From NCBI GenBank assembly GCA_027021685.1, contig JALUTW010000426.1, positions 1-6,519 on the forward strand: 6,519 bases of DNA, in the 5' to 3' direction. Origin of the DNA: Chromatiales bacterium. Lineage in GTDB: Bacteria; Pseudomonadota; Gammaproteobacteria; CAMYNG01. This document shows, piece after piece, positions 1-6,519 of this stretch. Every line of letters begins with the position of its first letter. Position 1 is the stretch's first letter. A program made the position numbers and the translations under genes. The notes beneath the pieces are model-generated. The model did not search any database. It had not been told where the DNA came from and was given only the letters and a program-made list of their open reading frames with translations.

Positions 1-109
1 GATCCAGTCCGTGGCGGGAACTGTCCAGGGCCGCCAGCACTGCGCCGGCCTCGTGGGCGTGGGGAACCGCACGCACCTCCTGCTTCACGGCGTCACCGGC
101 GGCAACCAA
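1..109 (-). CDS. Possible N-terminal part of an unidentified protein, cut by the left edge
   Basis: An open minus-strand frame enters from the left edge and can start at a TTG (109-107). A good Shine-Dalgarno AGGAG (complement of 119-123) lies 9 bases upstream. The 36 visible codons read LVAAGDAVKQEVRAVPHAHE and onward to a segment ending HGLD; most end in G or C and the amino-acid mix looks like an ordinary soluble protein. A GTG at 151-149 in the same frame would add 14 residues, but these look less protein-like and have no clear ribosome site. An in-frame TAG lies just upstream of that GTG. I do not recognise the family with confidence. There is a faint likeness, from memory, to the middle of archaeal-type 3-dehydroquinate synthase II (IPL...A, then EA..AL..L..G.D), which would imply a truncated gene. 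It would be transcribed divergently from the cytochrome gene. Confidence 0.35.
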   Translation of the reverse strand, partial: MVAAGDAVKQEVRAVPHAHEAGAVLAALDSSRHGLD

Positions 110-363
110 GAGAGGGATCTCCTGTGGTGGGACGGAACAGGGGCACGTCACGGCATCCTACTGTGCACCTCCGGCGGGGGCAATGCGCGCGGCACCGCAT
201 GGCCTTCCATGGCCCCCGGTAACGCCTTGATTCCACAGCGGCCCGCTGCGAATTTCCTTGCCGTTTTTGGGACATTGTCCGCATGCGGCCGGTGAACCCC
301 GCCTCGGAAACCCCGTAAAAAAGGTGGAATAAATGCCACGGACGAAACTGCCGGAGCGGGATC
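110..363. other. Intergenic region upstream of the cytochrome gene
   Basis: No convincing protein is encoded here: the long frames crossing it on either strand have implausible composition. Small structures seen are a direct repeat CATGGCC (198-204 and 208-214, ten bases apart), a dyad CAGCG-GCC-CGCTG (236-248), a dyad GGACA-T-TGTCC (270-280), a perfect palindrome CCGCATGCGG (279-288), and a direct repeat AACCCCG (295-301 and 309-315). The stretch from about 308 to 335 is richer in A and T than the genes. I find no convincing sigma-70 promoter with a proper -35/-10 pair and no intrinsic terminator. Confidence 0.6.
268..288 (+). promoter_or_regulatory. Overlapping dyads and sigma-54-like element upstream of the cytochrome gene
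   Basis: TGGGACATTGTCCGCA (268-283) keeps the GG and GC dinucleotides of a -24/-12 (sigma-54) promoter at the correct 10-base spacing and matches 9 of the 12 consensus positions of TGGCACR-N4-TTGCW; the TT of the -12 box is CC here. The same bases contain a dyad GGACA-T-TGTCC and run into the palindrome CCGCATGCGG. If used, transcription would begin near 294-296, leaving a leader of about 70 bases before the ATG at 364. A regulator-binding site is an equally good reading. Chance is possible in GC-rich DNA. Confidence 0.2.
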
Positions 364-1524
364 ATGCGGATGTTCATCAAAACCACGGGAGCAGTTCTGG
401 GCCTGCTGCTGCTTGCAGCCTGCGGGGGTGGCGAAGAGCAGGTGCCGCCGCCGGCCAACCCGGGTCCGTCCCCCATCACCCCGGTGGCCGCCACCATGGA
501 GGAGCTGGGCCGCGACCTGTTCTTCGATCAGAACCTGTCGGAACCCGCCGGCCAGGCGTGTGCCACCTGCCACGACCCGGCGGCCGGTTTCGCCGATCCC
601 GACAACGCCTCGCCCACCTCCGAGGGCGTCCTCGGCGGGCGCTTCGGCGGGCGCAACGCCCCCACGGCGGCCTATGCCTCCTTCTCGCCCCCGTTCGGCA
701 TCGCCACCGATCCCATGGACCCGCTGGTGACCTTCTACGTGGGCGGGCAGTTCCTCGACGGGCGGGCCGCCACCCTGGAGGAGCAGGCCAAGGGACCGTT
801 CGTCAATCCCATCGAGATGGCCAATCCGGACAAGGCGACGGTGGTGGCCAAGGTGCGCGCCGCACCCTATGCGGGCAAGTTTGTCTACCTGTTCGGCCCC
901 GACGCCTTCGACGACGTGGAGGCCGCCTACGACAACATCGCCGCCGCCATCGCCGCCTTCGAGCGCTCGCCGGAGATGAACCCCTTCACCTCCAAGTTCG
1001 ACTACTGGCAGCGCGGTCAGGCCACGCTCACCGCCCAGGAGCTGCTGGGCCTGCAGGTCTTCACCAACAAGGGCAAGTGCAGCACCTGCCACACCCTGGT
1101 GGAGAACCCGACCGATCCAGACGTCGAGCGCTCGCTGTTCACCAACTTCCGCTACTTCAACATCGGCGTGCCGAAGAACCCCAACAACCCGTTCTACAAC
1201 CAGCCGCCGCAGTTCAACCCGGACGGGGCGGCCTTCATCGACTACGGCCTGGGCGCCGCCATCGGCGTCACCACCGAGAACGGCAAGTTCAAGGTGCCGA
1301 CGCTGCGCAACGTGGAACTCACCGCCCCCTACATGCACAACGGCGTCTTCGCAACCCTGGAGGAGGTGGTGGACTTCTACAACGCCGACGACAACAACCC
1401 GCCGCCCCCGCCCGAGGTGGACAACGACATCTCGGCCGACGTGGGCTTCCTCGGCCTCACCCCGGAGGAGAAGGCGGCCCTGGTGGCGTTCATGAAGACC
1501 CTGACCGACGGCTACGTGCCTTGA
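364..1524 (+). CDS. Diheme cytochrome c peroxidase / MauG-family lipoprotein
   Basis: This is a 386-residue member of the bacterial diheme cytochrome c peroxidase/MauG family, expected outside the cytoplasmic membrane, where such proteins reduce peroxide or carry out heme-based oxidation with electrons from small c-type carriers. A basic, hydrophobic N terminus ends in the lipobox LAAC with Cys20; Gly follows, so it is not marked for inner-membrane retention by an Asp at +2. Two heme-binding motifs are visible: CATCH (66-70) and CSTCH (239-243). Family landmarks are LGRDLFFD (48-55), GGRNAPT (95-101), LDGRAATLEEQAKGP (131-145), the likely catalytic Glu in NPIEM (Glu151), and KVPTLRNVELTAPYMHNG (310-327). 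Where classical CcpA has the Met ligand of the high-potential heme, this protein appears to have Tyr339, as in MauG. A run of five prolines lies at 346-350. The start at 364 has GGAG (353-356) seven bases upstream; ATG 370 is a poorer alternative. The gene stands alone and converges on thyA. The substrate is unknown. Confidence 0.93.
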   Translation: MRMFIKTTGAVLGLLLLAACGGGEEQVPPPANPGPSPITPVAATMEELGRDLFFDQNLSEPAGQACATCHDPAAGFADPDNASPTSEGVLGGRFGGRNAPTAAYASFSPPFGIATDPMDPLVTFYVGGQFLDGRAATLEEQAKGPFVNPIEMANPDKATVVAKVRAAPYAGKFVYLFGPDAFDDVEAAYDNIAAAIAAFERSPEMNPFTSKFDYWQRGQATLTAQELLGLQVFTNKGKCSTCHTLVENPTDPDVERSLFTNFRYFNIGVPKNPNNPFYNQPPQFNPDGAAFIDYGLGAAIGVTTENGKFKVPTLRNVELTAPYMHNGVFATLEEVVDFYNADDNNPPPPPEVDNDISADVGFLGLTPEEKAALVAFMKTLTDGYVP

Positions 1525-1561
1525 AGCCGGAGGATGCGCCCCGCGCGGCCGTGGTCCGGGT

Positions 1562-2356
1562 TCAGACCGCCACCGGCGCCTTGATGTGGGGATGGGCCTC
1601 GTAGCCCACCAGCTCGAAGTCCTCGTAGCGGAAGGCGAAGATGTCCCGCACCTCGGGGTTGAGCTTCATCACCGGCAGCGGGTAGGGCGTGCGCGAGAGC
1701 TGCTCGTCGGCCTGTTCCAGATGGTTCAGGTACAGGTGGGCGTCGCCCAGGGTGTGGATGAACTCGCCCGGCTGCAGGCCGGTGACCTGGGCCATCATCA
1801 TGGTGAGCAGGGCGTAGGAGGCGATGTTGAAGGGCACGCCCAGGAAGATGTCGGCACTGCGCTGGTAAAGCTGGCAGGACAGGCGCCCGTTGGCGACATA
1901 GAACTGGAACAGCGCGTGGCACGGCGGCAGCGCCATCTCGTCGAGCTGGCCCACGTTCCAGGCCGAGACGATGATGCGGCGCGAATCGGGATTGGTGCGC
2001 AACTGCTCCACCACCTGGCTGATCTGATCGATGTGGCGGCCGTCGGGCGCCGGCCATGACCGCCACTGGTAGCCGTAGATGGGCCCCAGGTCGCCGTTCT
2101 CGTCCGCCCACTCGTCCCAGATGGTGACGCCGTTGTCGTGCAGGTAGCGGATGTTGGTGTCGCCGCGCAGGAACCACAGCAGCTCGTGGATGATGGAGCG
2201 CAGGTGCAGCTTCTTGGTGGTGACGAGGGGAAACCCCTCGGCCAGGTCGAAGCGCATCTGGTAGCCGAACACCGACAGGGTCCCGGTGCCCGTGCGATCG
2301 TCCTTGCGCACGCCGTGCTCGCGCACGTGGCGCATGAGATCGAGGTACTGCTTCAC
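1562..2356 (-). CDS. thyA: Thymidylate synthase ThyA
   Basis: ThyA converts dUMP to dTMP with methylene-tetrahydrofolate, which serves as both one-carbon and hydride donor, in the cytoplasm. From the GTG start the protein is 264 residues, the same as E. coli ThyA, and begins MKQYLDLM, closely matching the E. coli start. Seen in order, in this numbering: DRTGTGT with the phosphate-binding Arg21, the paired arginines of SRRIIVSAWN (126-127), the catalytic Cys146 in LPPCHALFQFYV, RSADIFLGVPFN with Asp169 and Asn177, and the C-terminal segment ending KAPVAV. All key residues are present and the gene is intact. An in-frame TTG one codon upstream (2359) is possible, but it lies too close to the ribosome site. 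thyA lies 46 bases downstream of lgt on the same strand, as in the E. coli lgt-thyA operon, so it is probably co-transcribed. Its stop faces that of the cytochrome gene across 37 bases. Confidence 0.97.
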   Translation of the reverse strand: MKQYLDLMRHVREHGVRKDDRTGTGTLSVFGYQMRFDLAEGFPLVTTKKLHLRSIIHELLWFLRGDTNIRYLHDNGVTIWDEWADENGDLGPIYGYQWRSWPAPDGRHIDQISQVVEQLRTNPDSRRIIVSAWNVGQLDEMALPPCHALFQFYVANGRLSCQLYQRSADIFLGVPFNIASYALLTMMMAQVTGLQPGEFIHTLGDAHLYLNHLEQADEQLSRTPYPLPVMKLNPEVRDIFAFRYEDFELVGYEAHPHIKAPVAV

Positions 2357-2361
2357 CAACG

Positions 2362-2367
2362 CCTCCC
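2362..2367 (-). promoter_or_regulatory. Ribosome-binding site that decides the thyA start
   Basis: On the minus strand this reads GGGAGG. Its GGAGG core is 5 bases from the GTG at 2356-2354 but only 2 bases from the TTG at 2359-2357. The GTG is therefore the better start, and it gives the protein the same N terminus and length as E. coli ThyA. Confidence 0.7.
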
Positions 2368-2402
2368 GGATTTCACCACGGCGCCCATCTTACCACCCGC
2401 GT

Positions 2403-3194
2403 TCACCCCGCGGCACGCCGCCGATAGGCCAGCCAAATCAACAGGATACCGGCCAGGGCCAGGGGCAGGGACAGGACCTGGCCCATGGTCACCCAGCCCC
2501 AGGCCAGGTAGCCGAGCTGCGGATCGGGCACGCGCACGAACTCCACCAGGAAGCGGAACACCGCATAGCCCAGCGCGAACACCCCCGAGGCCGCCATCAC
2601 CGGCCGCGGCCGGCGGGTGAACCACCACAGGATAGCGAACAGCACCAGGCCCTCCAGCGCCGCCTCGTACAGCGGCGAGGGATGGCGCGGCAGGCCGTCG
2701 CGGGCGCCGGGAAAGATCATGCCCCAGGGCAGGTCGGTGACCTTGCCCCACAGCTCGCCGTTGATGAAGTTCCCGATGCGGCCGAAGAACAGGCCCACCG
2801 GTGCCAGCACGGCGATGAAGTCCACCACCTCGAAGTAGCGTTTCCGGTAGCGCCGGGCGAAAAACCACATGGCCACCAGCACCCCGGCCAGGCCGCCGTG
2901 AAAGGACATGCCGCCGCGCCAGATCTCCCAGAAGTGGGAGGCCTGCTCCGGCGGCAGGAAGGGGTTGTAGAACAGCATGTAGCCGATGCGCCCGCCCAGG
3001 ATCACCCCCAGCGCGGTGTAGAAGGCCAGGTCGTCCACCTGCACCGGGGTCCAGCCCCGGTCCGGGTGGCGGCGCGCCCGCCACCGTCCCAGCCACCAGC
3101 CCAGGCCGATGCCCACCACGTACATGAGGCCGTACCAGCGCACCGGCCAGCCGAACACGCGAAAGGCGACGGGATCGAAATCGACGACGAACAT
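2403..3194 (-). CDS. lgt: Prolipoprotein diacylglyceryl transferase Lgt
   Basis: Lgt is the inner-membrane enzyme that transfers a diacylglyceryl group from phosphatidylglycerol to the lipobox cysteine of prolipoproteins, the first step of lipoprotein maturation. The protein is 263 residues with several hydrophobic segments, consistent with the family's seven-helix fold. Diagnostic motifs: GGRIGYMLFY (67-76), MSFHGGL (96-102) with the essential His99, the family signature GRIGNFINGELWG (138-150) with Arg139, HPSPLYEAALEG (171-182), and RFLVEFVRVPD (214-224). The ATG at 3194 is preceded by AGGAG (complement of 3200-3204) five bases away. The same frame stays open upstream to 4454, but that extension is out-of-frame translation of rlmI and not part of the protein. 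The gene lies between rlmI (38-base gap) and thyA (46-base gap), all on the minus strand. Confidence 0.97.
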   Translation of the reverse strand: MFVVDFDPVAFRVFGWPVRWYGLMYVVGIGLGWWLGRWRARRHPDRGWTPVQVDDLAFYTALGVILGGRIGYMLFYNPFLPPEQASHFWEIWRGGMSFHGGLAGVLVAMWFFARRYRKRYFEVVDFIAVLAPVGLFFGRIGNFINGELWGKVTDLPWGMIFPGARDGLPRHPSPLYEAALEGLVLFAILWWFTRRPRPVMAASGVFALGYAVFRFLVEFVRVPDPQLGYLAWGWVTMGQVLSLPLALAGILLIWLAYRRRAAG

Positions 3195-3232
3195 GGGTGC
3201 TCCTGATGGCTCAAGCAGGCACGACGCGGCAA

Positions 3233-4426
3233 CTATATCACGCGGCAGAAGAAGGCCTTGAGGTAATCGGTCTCGGGCATGGCGGGATGCACCGGGTGGT
3301 CCGGCCCCTGATGGCCCTGCTCCACCACCTGCAGCAGCCGGCCGCCGTGCAGCGCCGCCTGCCGGATCTCGGACAGCAGGCGCTCGCGCGGCATGTGATA
3401 GGAGCACGAGCACGACACCAGCAGGCCGTTGGCCGGCAGCAGGCGCAGGGCCAGGCCGTTGATGCGGCGGTAGGCCGCGGCCCCGGCCTTGAGATCGCGC
3501 CGGCGCTTGACGAAGGCCGGCGGGTCCAGCACCACCAGGTCGAACTTGCGCCCCTGCTCGTGCAGGGCCGCCAACACCTCGGCGGCATCGCCGCGCATCA
3601 CCTCCAGCCGTTCCCCCACGCCGTTGCGCGCGGCGTTGTCCCGGGCCCGCGCCAGTGCCCCGGCGGAGGAATCCACGCACAGGGCGGCCTCCGCCCCCGC
3701 CGCCAGCGCCTGCACCGCCCACGCCCCGTCGTAGCTGAACACGTCCAGCACGGTGCGCCCGCGGGCATGCTGCTGCAGCCGCGCGCGGTTGAGGCGGTGG
3801 TCGTAATACCAGCCGGTCTTGTGCCCGCCCACTGCCGGCACCTCGAAGCGGGCACCGTTCTCCTCCACCTCCAGCACCTCGGGCAGGCTGCCGCCGGCCG
3901 CCTCCACGTAGGCGGGCAGCCCTTCCAGCTCGCGGGCCGGCGTATCGTTGCGCAGCACCAGGTGGCGCGGGCGCAGCAGACCCTGCAACGCCTCCACCAC
4001 CGCTGCGCGCACCCGCTCCATGCCGGCGGTGGTGATCTGCACCACCAGGTCGGCCCCGTAGCGGTCCACCACCAGCCCCGGCAGGCCGTCGCTCTCGCCG
4101 TAGGCCAGGCGGTAGAAGGGGACATCGAACAGGCGCTCGCGCCAGGACAGGGCCCGTTCCAGGCGGGCGGTGATGAACGCGGCATCCAGCTCCACGTCGG
4201 GCCGGCGTGCCAGCAGCCGCGCACAGATGAGGCTGTGGGGATTGACGTAGGCCGTGCCCAGGACCTTGCCGCGGTGATCCAGCACGTTCACCAGCGCCCC
4301 CGGTTCCAGCGCGGCGAGGGGCGTACGCCCCACGTCCACCTCGTTGCTGTAGATCCACAGGTGCCCGGCGCGCAGGCGGCGCTCCTCGCCCCGGCGCAGG
4401 CGCAGCGGCGGATGGCGGTGACTCAT
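3233..4426 (-). CDS. rlmI: RlmI-type 23S rRNA (cytosine-5) methyltransferase
   Basis: This is an S-adenosylmethionine-dependent RNA methyltransferase of the RlmI family; E. coli RlmI makes 5-methylcytosine at position 1962 of 23S rRNA. The 397-residue length is one more than the E. coli enzyme. An N-terminal PUA RNA-binding domain spans about 6-75 (GHLWIYSNEV at 21-30, a beta-rich segment to LICARLLARR). It is followed by a linker domain with YGESDGLPGLVVDRYG (109-124) and the family block GGHKTGWYYDHRLNR (200-214). The Rossmann methyltransferase domain has the SAM loop VLDVFSYDG (226-234), an acidic strand end at Asp252, the catalytic DPPAF (301-305) and the CSCS motif (339-342) that holds the candidate nucleophilic cysteine. 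The ATG at 4426 has only a weak GGGG ribosome site. It is the first gene of a probable rlmI-lgt-thyA operon. The exact rRNA position is inferred from the family. Confidence 0.92.
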   Translation of the reverse strand: MSHRHPPLRLRRGEERRLRAGHLWIYSNEVDVGRTPLAALEPGALVNVLDHRGKVLGTAYVNPHSLICARLLARRPDVELDAAFITARLERALSWRERLFDVPFYRLAYGESDGLPGLVVDRYGADLVVQITTAGMERVRAAVVEALQGLLRPRHLVLRNDTPARELEGLPAYVEAAGGSLPEVLEVEENGARFEVPAVGGHKTGWYYDHRLNRARLQQHARGRTVLDVFSYDGAWAVQALAAGAEAALCVDSSAGALARARDNAARNGVGERLEVMRGDAAEVLAALHEQGRKFDLVVLDPPAFVKRRRDLKAGAAAYRRINGLALRLLPANGLLVSCSCSYHMPRERLLSEIRQAALHGGRLLQVVEQGHQGPDHPVHPAMPETDYLKAFFCRVI

Positions 4427-4441
4427 GGATTACCCCGGCTC

Positions 4442-4462
4442 GCGGTACGGACAAAAGACCGC
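4442..4462 (-). promoter_or_regulatory. Small stem-loop in the likely rlmI leader
   Basis: GCGGT (4442-4446) and ACCGC (4458-4462) form a perfect five-base inverted repeat around an 11-base loop. In an rlmI transcript starting near 4459 it would lie at the extreme 5' end, about 15 bases before the start codon. It has no U-tract, so it is not a terminator. The short arms make chance a real possibility. Confidence 0.2.
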
Positions 4463-4465
4463 ACT

Positions 4466-4495
4466 ACGTTACCGGACATGGCCGCCCCTGTCCAA
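4466..4495 (-). promoter_or_regulatory. Candidate promoter for rlmI-lgt-thyA
   Basis: Read on the minus strand, TTGGAC (complement of 4490-4495) and TAACGT (complement of 4466-4471) are spaced 18 bases apart and resemble weak -35 and -10 boxes. Transcription would start around 4459, with a leader of roughly 30 bases. The -35 box lies inside the interlocking dyads at 4474-4506. Both hexamers match the consensus only partly. Confidence 0.3.
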
Positions 4496-4506
4496 GGCGG
4501 GGCGGC
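4474..4506. repeat. Two interlocking inverted repeats in the rlmI/DUF255 divergent region
   Basis: GGACA (4474-4478) is mirrored by TGTCC (4489-4493) across 10 bases. A perfect eight-base pair, GCCGCCCC (4481-4488) and GGGGCGGC (4499-4506), is also separated by 10 bases. The second arm of the first repeat lies in the loop of the second, so the two could form alternative structures or overlapping protein sites. Another GGACA lies 25 bases to the left (4449-4453), and the GGACA/TGTCC arms recur at 270-280 upstream of the cytochrome gene. There is no T-tract on either side, so an intrinsic terminator is unlikely; an operator is possible. Confidence 0.45.
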
Positions 4507-4525
4507 GCGGTGGCGCGCGATGATT

Positions 4526-4531
4526 TATAGT
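4526..4531 (+). promoter_or_regulatory. Candidate -10 box for the DUF255 gene
   Basis: TATAGT in the short AT-rich patch GATGATTTATAGTGGG matches five of six bases of the sigma-70 -10 consensus. It is the only such hexamer close to the gene. No good -35 box is found 16-18 bases upstream, where GC-rich dyad DNA lies (4499-4506), which suggests a weak or activator-dependent promoter. The leader would be about 24 bases and would include the GGAG ribosome site. Confidence 0.4.
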
Positions 4532-4561
4532 GGGCGGCCCCGGAACCGACGGAGCCCCGCC

Positions 4562-6519
<1,958 letters not shown>

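Noticed and set aside
236..268. Possible terminator: dyad CAGCG-GCC-CGCTG followed by a T-containing stretch.
   Set aside because: The stem is five base pairs with a three-base loop. The T-run (264-268) lies about 15 bases away rather than directly after it, and no plus-strand gene upstream needs it.
308..335. AT-rich patch just upstream of the cytochrome gene, considered as a sigma-70 -10 region (AATAAA near 329).
   Set aside because: No -35-like hexamer occurs at 16-18 base spacing, and the hexamer itself is a poor match.
148..1338. A 396-codon minus-strand frame opposite the cytochrome gene.
   Set aside because: Its composition is that of an antisense shadow, with no recognisable domain, while the plus strand encodes an unmistakable diheme cytochrome.
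1527..1559. Possible bidirectional terminator between the convergent cytochrome and thyA genes (CCGGA ... TCCGG, with an inner CCGCGCGG).
   Set aside because: The arms are only five bases with a 23-base interior, and there is no T-tract in either direction.
333..1604. A 423-codon plus-strand frame overlapping the cytochrome gene, starting at an ATG 31 bases upstream.
   Set aside because: It is the +1-shifted frame of the cytochrome, very rich in Arg, Pro, Gly and His, and it lacks heme motifs.
2286..3206. A 306-codon plus-strand frame opposite lgt.
   Set aside because: It is antisense to lgt, low in hydrophobic residues and rich in His, Gln, Pro and Arg, with no family resemblance.
2403..4454. 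A 683-codon minus-strand frame that looks like a long N-terminal extension of Lgt.
   Set aside because: Only the last 263 residues are Lgt. The first 420 or so are out-of-frame translation of rlmI, rich in Ala, Gly, Arg and Pro. The ATG at 3194 has its own ribosome site and matches the family start.

Overview
The window is a GC-rich bacterial chromosome segment: nearly all codons in the real genes end in G or C, and Shine-Dalgarno-led starts are common. The gene set (a RlmI-type 23S rRNA methyltransferase, a closely spaced lgt-thyA pair as in E. coli, a lipoprotein diheme cytochrome c peroxidase and a DUF255 thioredoxin-like protein) fits a proteobacterium. A high-GC gammaproteobacterium is most likely, of the kind found among the Chromatiales/Ectothiorhodospiraceae. 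That placement is inference from gene order and protein character, not from a search.

Layout, left to right. Positions 1-109 hold the possible start of a minus-strand gene that runs off the left edge (weakly supported). An intergenic stretch of about 250 bases follows, with several small dyads. Positions 364-1524 (+) encode a predicted lipoprotein diheme cytochrome of the CcpA/MauG family. Only 37 bases separate its stop from that of thyA, which converges on it. The minus strand then carries a tight three-gene run transcribed right to left: rlmI (4426-3233), lgt (3194-2403) and thyA (2356-1562), with gaps of 38 and 46 bases, so probably one operon. A 135-base divergent region (4427-4561) separates rlmI from a plus-strand DUF255/YyaL-type gene that begins at 4562 and is still open at the right edge.

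How the genes relate. The rlmI-lgt-thyA run is housekeeping: ribosomal RNA methylation, lipid modification of prolipoproteins and dTMP synthesis. Lgt would act on the cytochrome encoded nearby, as on every lipoprotein of the cell; this is a general dependence, not a dedicated system. The divergent region between rlmI and the DUF255 gene carries two interlocking inverted repeats that overlap the likely -35 zones of both genes, and is the most interesting non-coding stretch.

I see no mobile element, CRISPR array, RNA gene or clear novel multi-gene system. The points most worth a second look are the MauG-like heme-ligand pattern of the cytochrome, the interlocking dyads, the unidentified reading frame at the left edge, and the attachment of rlmI ahead of lgt-thyA.
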